The position numbers and the translations under genes are program-made. The notes below the pieces were generated by a model. The model searched no databases. It was not told where the DNA came from and worked only from the letters and a program-made list of their open reading frames with translations. Positions 1-5,559 of a DNA stretch of 6,382 bases are shown piece after piece. Where the stretch lies: assembly GCA_030426875.1 (NCBI GenBank), contig JAUHXI010000089.1, forward strand, positions 1 to 6,382, in the 5' to 3' direction. This DNA is from a bacterium. Lineage in GTDB: Bacteria; Patescibacteriota; Gracilibacteria; UM-FILTER-43-11. How positions within the stretch are numbered: position 1 is the first letter of the stretch; each line of letters starts with the position of its first letter.

Positions 1-2004
1 GACACCTATAAGGAATTGATGACAAATGCACGAAAATTGGAGGGAGCCATCCGTCATGTGTCCGTTCATGCCTGCGCGGTGGTGATTGCCGATGAACCGT
101 TGAACAAATACACGGCGCTGCAACATCCCCCCAAAGATGACAAAGGTTTGATCACTCAATATTCTGCCAAGCCATTGGAGTCGCTGGGTTTGCTGAAAAT
201 GGATTTTTTGGGATTGAAGAACTTGACCATCTTGCAAACCACGCTCGAGATCATTGAGCGGACCAAGGGAGAGGTCATCAATTTGAAAAAGATTCCCATT
301 GACGATAAAAAAGCCTACGCCCTGATGGCCCGAGGAGAGACGACGGGGGTGTTTCAATTGGAGTCTGCGGGAATGAAGCGGTATCTAAAAGAATTGCGCC
401 CCACGGAATTTGAGGACATCATCGCGATGGTGTCGCTGTACCGGCCAGGGCCCATGGAGTGGATTCCTGATTACATTGCCGGTAAACATGGCCGAAAGAA
501 AACTAAATACGCTCATCCAAGTTTGGAGCCGATTTTGAACACGACTTACGGAATCGCCATCTACCAAGAGCAAATTCTGAAAATCGCTCAAGTGTTCGCG
601 GGCTTCAGTTTGGGCGAGGCGGACTTGCTCCGACGGGCGATTGGGAAGAAGATTGCCTCGGAATTAGAAGCGCAGCGTGAGAAGTTCATTGAAGGATCCA
701 AAGAAAAAGGCCATTCCGAAAAAATGGCGGTGGAGATTTTTGAAAAGGTGATTGAGCCCTTTGCCGGCTACGGTTTCAACAAATCTCATGCGGCGTGCTA
801 TGCGATGATCGCTTATCAAACCGCTTATCTAAAAGCTCGCTATCCCACTGAGTTCATGACCGCGCTGATGTCGGCTGATTACGGGAATACCGATCGGATT
901 GTGATTGAAATTGGGGAGTGTGAGCAGATGGGCATCGACGTTTTGCCGCCGGATGTGAATGAGTCGCTGTCCAACTTTACGGTGGTGGAAGATGGGAAGA
1001 TTCGCTTTGGCCTCTCGGCCATTAAGGGCTTGGGGGCAAGTTCGGTGGAGCGGATCATTGTGGCCAGAAAAGAGGAAGACCGTCCTTTTGACAATTTGGA
1101 GGATTTTGCCAAACGGGTCCCGTCCAAGATTTTGAATAAAAAAACGATTGAAGCCCTCTCCTTTAGCGGTGCGATGGATGAATTTGGGGAGCGACGGATG
1201 ATTGGTTTGAATGTGGAGGCGATTGCGGATTTTGCCAAAAATGCCACGGATTCCCACCGGGTGGGTCAGGCGGGTTTGTTTGACAGTTTGGGGGATGAGG
1301 CCCCGTCTGATCAGTTGAATTTGGAGGCGGTGGAACCTGCGAAAGATGCAGAAAAATTAGCCTGGGAGAAGGAGTATTTGGGGCTTTATGTTTCGTCTCA
1401 TCCGTTGGTGGGGCTTTCTCAATTTTTTGAACGGAAAGTGATTCCAGCTAAAAAACTGCCGAGTAAAACAGTGGGGAAGTCGGTTAAGATTGCGGGGATG
1501 TTGACGAGTTTTCGTAAAATCACGACTAAAAAAGGTGACTTGATGGCGATTTTGGACATGGAGGACACGACGGGGAGGTTGAATGTGGTGGCGTTTCCGA
1601 AGGGGTATAAAAAGATCTCAGATCAGTTGGTGGAGGGGCGGATTTTGATCATCGACGGGAAGTTGGACAAGCGGATGGGCGAGATGCAGGTGATTGTGGA
1701 TCAGGCGGAGGGACTGAGTTTGGAGGAACTTCAGGCAAAGGCGAAAAAGGAGGGCTTGTGGACGGAGGGTGAAAAACATTTGGCTCCGAATCGGCAGGAT
1801 GTGGAGGAGGAAGAGGTGGCTCAGGCGGAGGAGGTGTTGCAGGTGGATGAGGCGACGGTGTCGACCTTGGAGAGTGATTCGCTGTTTGTGAATAAGAAGG
1901 CGCACCAGATCATTTTGAACCGAGCGGTGGATAAGTCATTTTTTGAGGGGCTGAAATCACTTTTCGAAAAGCATCCGGGGGAGGATGAGGTGGAGTTGAA
2001 ATGA
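1..2004 (+). CDS. dnaE: DNA polymerase III subunit alpha, C-terminal 667 residues (5' end outside window)
   Basis: Replicative DNA polymerase of the C family, which extends DNA in the cytoplasmic replisome. The reading frame is open from base 1, so the Met at base 16 is internal and the start lies upstream. Visible in order (fragment numbering): the end of the palm with KMDFLGL, whose Asp68 corresponds to the third catalytic aspartate (E. coli D555); the fingers motif YRPGPM (147-152); GYGFNKSHA (256-264) and the following helix-hairpin-helix region to about 395; QAGLF (423-427), matching the internal sliding-clamp-binding motif; an OB-fold at about 494-570; an acidic linker rich in Glu; and a short terminal fold ending HPGEDEVELK. 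The first two catalytic aspartates and the PHP domain are not in the window. The tail ends right after the HPG..V strand, where many homologues continue. No intein or frameshift was seen. The GC content looks clearly higher than in the next three genes. Confidence 0.97.
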   Translation, partial: DTYKELMTNARKLEGAIRHVSVHACAVVIADEPLNKYTALQHPPKDDKGLITQYSAKPLESLGLLKMDFLGLKNLTILQTTLEIIERTKGEVINLKKIPIDDKKAYALMARGETTGVFQLESAGMKRYLKELRPTEFEDIIAMVSLYRPGPMEWIPDYIAGKHGRKKTKYAHPSLEPILNTTYGIAIYQEQILKIAQVFAGFSLGEADLLRRAIGKKIASELEAQREKFIEGSKEKGHSEKMAVEIFEKVIEPFAGYGFNKSHAACYAMIAYQTAYLKARYPTEFMTALMSADYGNTDRIVIEIGECEQMGIDVLPPDVNESLSNFTVVEDGKIRFGLSAIKGLGASSVERIIVARKEEDRPFDNLEDFAKRVPSKILNKKTIEALSFSGAMDEFGERRMIGLNVEAIADFAKNATDSHRVGQAGLFDSLGDEAPSDQLNLEAVEPAKDAEKLAWEKEYLGLYVSSHPLVGLSQFFERKVIPAKKLPSKTVGKSVKIAGMLTSFRKITTKKGDLMAILDMEDTTGRLNVVAFPKGYKKISDQLVEGRILIIDGKLDKRMGEMQVIVDQAEGLSLEELQAKAKKEGLWTEGEKHLAPNRQDVEEEEVAQAEEVLQVDEATVSTLESDSLFVNKKAHQIILNRAVDKSFFEGLKSLFEKHPGEDEVELK

Positions 2005-2034
2005 TTGACAAGTAGTGGGATTTTTTGTTATAAA
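2005..2034 (+). promoter_or_regulatory. sigma70-type promoter overlapping the dnaE stop codon
   Basis: A perfect -35 hexamer TTGACA at 2005-2010 begins on the base after the dnaE stop codon. It is followed 18 bases later by TATAAA at 2029-2034 (or TTATAA with a 17-base spacer). Transcription would start near 2041, leaving a leader of about 30 bases before the ATG at 2073. It probably drives the three tandem membrane-protein genes. This is pattern-based and not proven. Confidence 0.65.
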
Positions 2035-2056
2035 CATATCTCTACTTAGATTAATC

Positions 2057-2095
2057 ATTAACTCAATATAATATGTCTGAAAAATTAGGTGATTC
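2057..2095 (+). repeat. Conserved leader/N-terminal block, copy 1
   Basis: First of three copies of a block made of an AT-rich leader (ATTAACTCAATATAAT), the start codon and the first codons of a gene (ATGTCTGAAAA...GGTGATTC). The other copies lie at 2599-2636 and 3076-3109. Weaker similarity extends upstream (GTTAT..A..ATATCTCT at about 2027-2042, compare 2574-2587). There is no purine-rich ribosome binding site in the leader, so the conserved AT-rich stretch may serve as the translation-initiation region. Confidence 0.75.
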
Positions 2096-2558
2096 AGAGG
2101 CAGAACAGGGTGCTCTAGAGTCGGAACAAGATTTTTCAAAATATTTAGAAACTTTTTTACCTCTTGATCATAAGGATTATGATCGGTTTCTTGAATTGAA
2201 GCTTGGGTTAACAGGTGCAATGGCTCATTTAAGCACATCAGAAATACAAATAAACCGTTCAGAAGCAGAAAGGCGTGAGGTAAGAAAGGCGGCGCTTAAA
2301 AGGTTCATTGTTTTTTTAGTGCTCGCTGGAGCATGTGCCCCACTTTTGAAATATAGTTTTGAATCTCATCCTCTGTTGGCCCTTTCTACGACTGTTGCCC
2401 CCTCAGCTATTTTTGTTTATGTTATGAAATTATTAAACGATTCTAGGTTACTTACAGGAAGAATTTTAGAATTAAAAGGGCGCAGTGAAAGTGAAGCCTC
2501 TTTAAGAGATTCTTATGTGGAAAAGTTAGATCAAATAATAGTTGAAGAACATTCCTAA
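2073..2558 (+). CDS. Hypothetical small membrane protein, tandem paralogue 1 (161 aa)
   Basis: Family not recognised. The 161-residue protein has a polar, acidic N-terminal half (about residues 1-75) starting MSEKLGDSEAEQ. Two probable membrane helices follow at about 77-96 (RFIVFLVLAGACAPLLKYSF) and 99-120, then a charged tail (about 121-161) that includes RILELKGRSESEASL. No signal peptide is evident. The start at 2073 is supported by the leader shared with the two genes downstream, although no Shine-Dalgarno sequence is present. The hairpin and the following IL.LK segment resemble paralogue 2 (KILNLKSDQEGQAAL), which supports common descent with heavy divergence. It is 68 bp after dnaE, behind a likely promoter, and 55 bp before paralogue 2. 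Composition is much more AT-rich than dnaE. The function is unknown; soluble regions around a hairpin would suit a membrane-anchored partner, but that is only inference. Confidence 0.8.
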   Translation: MSEKLGDSEAEQGALESEQDFSKYLETFLPLDHKDYDRFLELKLGLTGAMAHLSTSEIQINRSEAERREVRKAALKRFIVFLVLAGACAPLLKYSFESHPLLALSTTVAPSAIFVYVMKLLNDSRLLTGRILELKGRSESEASLRDSYVEKLDQIIVEEHS

Positions 2559-2598
2559 TTAGCCGAATTTTCGTTATTAATATCTCTTCGCTCAAAAA

Positions 2599-2636
2599 AT
2601 TAACTTAATAAATATGTCTGAAAATCCAGGTGATTC
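2599..2636 (+). repeat. Conserved leader/N-terminal block, copy 2
   Basis: Leader ATTAACTTAATAAAT followed directly by ATGTCTGAAAATCCAGGTGATTC. It differs from copy 3 by one base in the leader, while the coding part is identical to copy 3 over the first 18 bases. The sequence further upstream (GTTATTAATATCTCTT at about 2573-2588) also resembles the region before copy 1. No good -35/-10 pair with normal spacing was found here, so this gene probably depends on the promoter at 2005-2034. Confidence 0.75.
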
Positions 2637-3051
2637 GGGGGTAGGGCTTGCTTTGGAAGATCAAGCAGGTCTTGTGACTACTGGGGCTGATGAATTAGGG
2701 CTAACTTATGATAAAAATTACCCAAGTTTAAGTCCTGAGAAAAGATTAGCCTGTTTAAAAAAATCTAGAATACTTCTCTGTACAATGTTGGGGCTTTTTA
2801 TCCCCTTAACAGCTCTTTCCATCCACATTGTTTCCCTTATACCACCTCACAGTCGGCTATATTTTTATCTTCTTTTTAATCTTCCCATTGGAATGGCATA
2901 CGGAGTCACTTATGAACGATATAGATCAATTATAGAAAAGATTTTAAACTTAAAAAGTGATCAAGAAGGTCAAGCTGCCTTAGATGTTGCTTCTTCAGAT
3001 CAGTTGGGTGAAGAAGGTATTGTTTCATCAGCTGGTATACAAAATAGTTAA
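2614..3051 (+). CDS. Hypothetical small membrane protein, tandem paralogue 2 (145 aa)
   Basis: Family not recognised. The 145-residue protein begins MSENPGDSGVGLALEDQAGL, which matches paralogue 3 in the spacing of MSENPG, LE and the following hydrophobic pair. The first 50 residues are polar. Two probable transmembrane helices lie at about 52-76 and 81-100, separated by a short PPHSR turn. The tail runs ERYRSIIEKILNLKSDQEGQ and ends in an acidic Ser/Gly-rich stretch. There is no signal peptide or catalytic motif. The start at 2614 is fixed by the repeated leader. It lies 55 bp after paralogue 1 and 40 bp before paralogue 3 on the same strand, so co-transcription is likely. The short double-spanning form without conserved polar residues in the helices argues against an enzyme, but does not identify a role. 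Confidence 0.8.
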   Translation: MSENPGDSGVGLALEDQAGLVTTGADELGLTYDKNYPSLSPEKRLACLKKSRILLCTMLGLFIPLTALSIHIVSLIPPHSRLYFYLLFNLPIGMAYGVTYERYRSIIEKILNLKSDQEGQAALDVASSDQLGEEGIVSSAGIQNS

Positions 3052-3075
3052 CACCTCTTTATTTGAGATTTAGCA

Positions 3076-3109
3076 ATTAACTTAATAAAATATGTCTGAA
3101 AATCCAGGT
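3076..3109 (+). repeat. Conserved leader/N-terminal block, copy 3
   Basis: Leader ATTAACTTAATAAAAT followed by ATGTCTGAAAATCCAGGT. The identity to copy 2 stops after codon 6, where this copy continues AAATTAGAT. The preceding GTTAACACCTCTTTATTT (from about 3048, overlapping the end of paralogue 2) resembles the GTTATTAATATCTCTT region before copy 2, which suggests that the duplicated unit included upstream DNA. Confidence 0.75.
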
Positions 3110-3691
3110 AAATTAGATGCTGGGTTTGTTTTGGAAGGTGCAGGGGCTTTGGTGCCTGCCAATATTGGAGGAGAAGAGGGGTTGGTGCCAACAGAAACCA
3201 CCGCACTTTCAGAAAGGCCCGAAGATGTTCATGCTTTAGCTACTTTTTTTAGAGGATTGGTAGAAAATATCACTGCTATGAGTAAAGCTTACCCCAGAGA
3301 AGCATTGGTCACTGCGTCTCTATTGGCAGGCACCGCTACCATGGCCTTCACTGCTTCGGAGTTCTCTGCAATTGTTGCCCTTGTTGTTGCCCCCATTGTT
3401 TTAAGCAGTCGCTTTAAATTAAGTATTCGCTTAACTTCTATAGATAAATATGAGGGTGGAAAAATTGAATTAGTAAGGCAAAATAGGGAGCTTCTTAAGG
3501 CTTTGGGTATTGTAGGTGCATTGGTTGTTGCATGTGCGCTTACTCAATTAGGTACTCTACCAGTCGCTTTGATTTTTTGGAGTAGCGCTTCATTAAAGGC
3601 TTATTTCTCTGGAAAGTGGTCTTATGGAGATAAAGTCTTGCGGGCAAGTGAATTACAAGATGGCGATGAGATGAAGCCTGACATGTCTTAA
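3092..3691 (+). CDS. Hypothetical membrane protein with two helical hairpins, tandem paralogue 3 (199 aa)
   Basis: Family not recognised. The longest of the three paralogues. It begins MSENPGKLDAGFVLEGAGAL, followed by a polar acidic segment to about residue 68. Four probable membrane helices come as two pairs: about 71-87 with 90-106, and about 135-151 with 154-172. A charged segment rich in Lys/Arg/Glu (107-134) separates the pairs. The second pair and its tail (VVACAL...LPVAL...KVLRASEL) resemble the single hairpin and tail of paralogue 1 (LAGACA...HPLLAL...RILELK), so this protein may contain an extra hairpin. The start is supported by the repeated leader at 3076-3091, and there is no Shine-Dalgarno sequence. 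It is the last gene of the rightward run and is followed within 10 bp by a terminator-like hairpin. Confidence 0.82.
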   Translation: MSENPGKLDAGFVLEGAGALVPANIGGEEGLVPTETTALSERPEDVHALATFFRGLVENITAMSKAYPREALVTASLLAGTATMAFTASEFSAIVALVVAPIVLSSRFKLSIRLTSIDKYEGGKIELVRQNRELLKALGIVGALVVACALTQLGTLPVALIFWSSASLKAYFSGKWSYGDKVLRASELQDGDEMKPDMS

Positions 3692-3697
3692 CATTTT

Positions 3698-3735
3698 AAA
3701 AACCCCACCCTAGATCACTCCAGAGCGGGGTTTTT
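3698..3735. terminator. Bidirectional intrinsic terminator between convergent genes
   Basis: AAAAACCCC (3698-3706) and GGGGTTTTT (3727-3735) form a perfect 9-bp inverted repeat around a 20-base loop. A T-tract follows the GC part of the stem on either strand, so it can end both the rightward membrane-protein run (stop at 3691) and the leftward exported-protein gene (stop at 3752). The GC part of the stem is only 4 bp, so strength is uncertain. Confidence 0.75.
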
Positions 3736-3751
3736 GACAGTGCTTCACCTA

Positions 3752-4459
3752 TTAGTAATGGTCACATCCACAACCTGCTTCGTGCCCATCATGCCAATCA
3801 TAGTAATAATAGTCATCATAATAGTAATCATCATAATAATAGAAATCATCGTATAGATAATCATCATAATCATAACTGTAGGTGTAATCATCATACGCAT
3901 ACGCATCGTACCAAAAATCATAATAATAAAGACAATCACAGTCAAAATAATTCAGAGTGTCATCCGTGGTCACGGGCACTATTTCAGTAACAACCTCGTA
4001 CTCCCTCACTTCTGGCTCAGAACGGTCATAAGCTGACATTTTTTTAGTCATTTTCCCCGTGACTCTTTCTGTAACCACTTCCACAATTGTCTCATCTAGA
4101 TCGCGAGTCGGCTCAATCATCTCTTCCTCTCTATCTGGAGTGTCATCTGTCGGCTCATCCTCACTTCTGTCTGGAGTTTCTTCTGGAGTGTCCTGAGTGT
4201 CATCGTCGGCTGGTCGGTCTTCAGTTTGATCATCATTTGATTCTCTAGCTGGAGCTTCCTCTTTGACGTCCTCATTTCTATCGTCATCGCGTGTTTCTTC
4301 CGTGGCTTGATCCCCACGATCTGAGCTTGTATCAGTCCTTTCATCAGCCTTGACAGTGGTCATGCTGAAAGCCAGGAAGGCTACTACAAATAAAATGCTT
4401 AACGCTGCTGTCAAACCTTTAGATTTCCCCCTTGAGTGGGAGTTGTTTACATGTTCCAT
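3752..4459 (-). CDS. Exported acidic protein with Tyr/Asp-rich low-complexity C-terminus (235 aa)
   Basis: Family not recognised. Met at 4459 is preferred because it gives a normal signal peptide: a basic N-region (HSRGKSKG), a hydrophobic core (ALSILFVVAFLAF) and a plausible cleavage site after VKA, just before ADE. A Met 45 bases upstream (4504) would put an extra hydrophobic stretch in front. The mature protein has three zones. The first is a highly acidic, Thr/Pro/Arg-containing linker with repeated TPDR and DDT words (about residues 39-120). The second is a short zone rich in Val, Thr, Lys and Glu (about 120-165). The last 68 residues contain 24 Tyr and 18 Asp, with runs such as YYYDDYYYDDYYYYDW, a CDC motif before them, and HDGHEAGCGCDHY after them. 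This suggests a disordered surface or envelope protein able to bind metal, form disulphides or crosslink through Tyr. It lies 87 bp after riboflavin kinase, on the same strand. Confidence 0.85.
   Translation of the reverse strand: MEHVNNSHSRGKSKGLTAALSILFVVAFLAFSMTTVKADERTDTSSDRGDQATEETRDDDRNEDVKEEAPARESNDDQTEDRPADDDTQDTPEETPDRSEDEPTDDTPDREEEMIEPTRDLDETIVEVVTERVTGKMTKKMSAYDRSEPEVREYEVVTEIVPVTTDDTLNYFDCDCLYYYDFWYDAYAYDDYTYSYDYDDYLYDDFYYYDDYYYDDYYYYDWHDGHEAGCGCDHY
3794..3949 (-). repeat. Degenerate Tyr/Asp codon repeat within the exported-protein gene
   Basis: On the coding strand this stretch is an almost unbroken mixture of TAT/TAC and GAT/GAC codons; on the plus strand it reads as ATA, ATC and ATG-like trinucleotides such as AATCATCATAATAATAG. 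It encodes residues 171-222 of the exported protein. Its local trinucleotide periodicity is what replication slippage would produce, and it would make length variation between strains likely. Several shorter TCTGGAGT words at 4134, 4170 and 4182 form a second degenerate repeat in the acidic linker of the same gene. Confidence 0.8.
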
Positions 4460-4546
4460 AATGAATGGGATTAGGTTGATAAGGTGGAGGTTTTTTATGA
4501 CCATCCAGATAAGAATACGTTGAACCTCGATGTAAAGTAACAGTTT

Positions 4547-4966
4547 TTATAAAAATTTCTTTTGACTGATCTGTAAAATATCCTCCCCAATTACTTTTTT
4601 GGCTTCCTCCAAGGATTTGAATTTTTTAGGCTCCCGAATTTTTTCCCCCACTTCAAATGAAACCCGCTCTCCATAAAGGGTTTTTTTAAAGTCGATCACA
4701 TGAATCTCAAGCACAGGCTTTCCTTGTCCTTTTGGACCAAAATAAAGGGCTCCCTTATACTTTTTTTCTTGGATCTTGAGCTGGCATGCATAAACTCCTT
4801 GCGAGTGTGAATCACCAAATCGCCCCACATGAAAATTGAGGGTGGGAAATCCTAGTTTTCGTCCTATTTTTTCGCCATGGAGGACTTTGCGGTGGAAAGG
4901 CCTCCCCCCAACCCCCTCCAAAGGAGGAGTAGTAGAAAGCTTACCGCTTGAGGCAGATCTAGACAT
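4547..4966 (-). CDS. Stand-alone riboflavin kinase (139 aa)
   Basis: Predicted to phosphorylate riboflavin to FMN with ATP in the cytoplasm. The riboflavin kinase fold spans about residues 23-133. It shows VLHGEKIGRKLGFPTLN (28-44) with the family's GR..GFPT.N nucleotide/flavin-binding signature, G57VYA, then PVLEIHVIDF (84-93) with the conserved Glu87, LYGE (97-100), and IREPKKFKSLEEAKKVIGEDI (110-130), the typical C-terminal helix. At 139 residues it lacks the N-terminal FAD synthetase domain of the usual RibF of about 300 residues, so FAD would have to come from another enzyme. The first 22 residues (including STTPPLEGVGG) are not part of the family fold and come from a GC-rich palindromic stretch. 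The ATG at 4966 lies 22 bp after the redoxin stop and is preceded by an A/T tract without a close Shine-Dalgarno sequence. A TTG within the palindromic element is a weaker alternative start. Confidence 0.9.
   Translation of the reverse strand: MSRSASSGKLSTTPPLEGVGGRPFHRKVLHGEKIGRKLGFPTLNFHVGRFGDSHSQGVYACQLKIQEKKYKGALYFGPKGQGKPVLEIHVIDFKKTLYGERVSFEVGEKIREPKKFKSLEEAKKVIGEDILQISQKKFL
4899..4930. repeat. GC-rich palindromic element inside the riboflavin kinase N-terminus
   Basis: The plus strand reads GGCCTCCCCCCAACCCCCTCC followed by AAAGGAGGAGT. CCTCC (4915-4919) and GGAGG (4923-4927) can form a 5-bp hairpin with an AAA loop. The flanking C-tract (G-tract on the coding strand) is unlike anything else in this AT-rich region. 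It encodes TPPLEGVGG. This resembles short dispersed CTCC..GGAGG palindromes found in some bacterial genomes, but only one copy is in the window. Confidence 0.45.
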
Positions 4967-4988
4967 AAAAAAAAATCAAAAATAAACC

Positions 4989-5537
4989 TCACGATTTCCA
5001 TTTAATTGAACATCCCATACTTGGTTTCTGCTCCCGAGTCACTGACTCTCCTGCCAAAAGGGTGTCCAGAGCCTCTCGTAAATCGTGTTGGGTCACGTTT
5101 TCAGGCGACTTCCAATTGTCGTCGATGCGGCCATGGTAGGCCAATGTCCTTTGTTGGTCAAACACATAAATATCAGGAGTGCACTGGGCTTGGTAAGACC
5201 TGGCCACCGCTTGAGATTCATCATGAAGGTAGGGAAAATTCATTCCTTTTTCCTCCGCAAACGCTTGCATGGCTTCAAAAGAATCCTCGGGGTAGCCCTC
5301 TGAATCATTGGCATTGATCCCAATGAGCTGAACGCCTTTTTCTGCATAGTCAGTTTGAATGGTAATCATCCGTTCAATGGTGGCTTGAATATAAGGGCAA
5401 TGGTTGCACATAAAAATGATCACCAGCACTTCTTTGTCCTGAAAGTCCATCGGTCCATACCCTTTTCCATCCGCCGCAGGTAGGCTGAATGGGATGATAT
5501 CTTTGCCTAAATGCAGGGGGAGTGATTCTTTTAGCAT
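4989..5537 (-). CDS. Thioredoxin-fold redoxin (AhpC/TSA-like, CxxC) (182 aa)
   Basis: A cytoplasmic thiol-disulphide oxidoreductase or peroxidase-like protein of the thioredoxin superfamily (PRX-like subgroup). The first strands lead to FMCNHCPYI, with the redox pair Cys44 and Cys47 at the start of the helix. LIGINANDSEGYPEDSFEAM (71-90) and GMNFPYLHDESQAVARSYQA follow the redoxin fold. QCTPDIYVFD (118-127) holds the cis-Pro loop (Thr120-Pro121) preceded by Cys119. The C-terminus PSMGCSIKW (172-180) with Cys176 is typical of this subgroup. No signal peptide is visible, so a cytoplasmic location is likely. The length is normal. It lies 22 bp after hepT and 22 bp before riboflavin kinase on the same strand, which indicates one transcript. 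There is no Shine-Dalgarno sequence ahead of the ATG. Its natural substrate cannot be told from sequence. Confidence 0.92.
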   Translation of the reverse strand: MLKESLPLHLGKDIIPFSLPAADGKGYGPMDFQDKEVLVIIFMCNHCPYIQATIERMITIQTDYAEKGVQLIGINANDSEGYPEDSFEAMQAFAEEKGMNFPYLHDESQAVARSYQAQCTPDIYVFDQQRTLAYHGRIDDNWKSPENVTQHDLREALDTLLAGESVTREQKPSMGCSIKWKS

Positions 5538-5559
5538 AATTCTAAATTTTTAAGTGTGT

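Noticed and set aside
1..2060. Recoding of TGA as glycine (as in Gracilibacteria)
   Set aside because: No gene has an internal TGA, and the redoxin TGA follows the family's normal C-terminus, so TGA acts as a stop.
1957..2238. Minus-strand frame of 93 codons across the dnaE end and paralogue 1
   Set aside because: It spans two plus-strand genes and the promoter, shows no family features and is explained as a shadow frame.
3745..3945. Minus-strand reading frame rich in Met and Ile overlapping the exported-protein gene
   Set aside because: It is an out-of-frame reading of the TAT/GAT trinucleotide tract; the other frame has a signal peptide and a coherent design.
3794..3949. CRISPR array or tandem repeat of non-coding origin in the repetitive AT-rich stretch
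   Set aside because: There are no constant repeats with unique spacers; the periodicity is three bases and fits Tyr/Asp codons in an open frame.
4479..4523. Plus-strand AAGGTGGAGG followed by ATG and an 8-codon frame (MTIQIRIR), antisense to the exported-protein leader
   Set aside because: It is the best Shine-Dalgarno-like match in the window, but the frame is tiny, has no visible promoter and lies in a genome that seems not to use such sites; probably chance.
4507..4536. Minus-strand promoter TTTACA with TTATCT or TATTCT ahead of the exported-protein gene
   Set aside because: The spacing is wrong for the better -10 and the -10 match is poor for the correct spacing; not strong enough to list.
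5006..5317. Plus-strand frames of 103 and 72 codons within the redoxin gene
   Set aside because: They lie antisense to a well-recognised CxxC redoxin with intact motifs.
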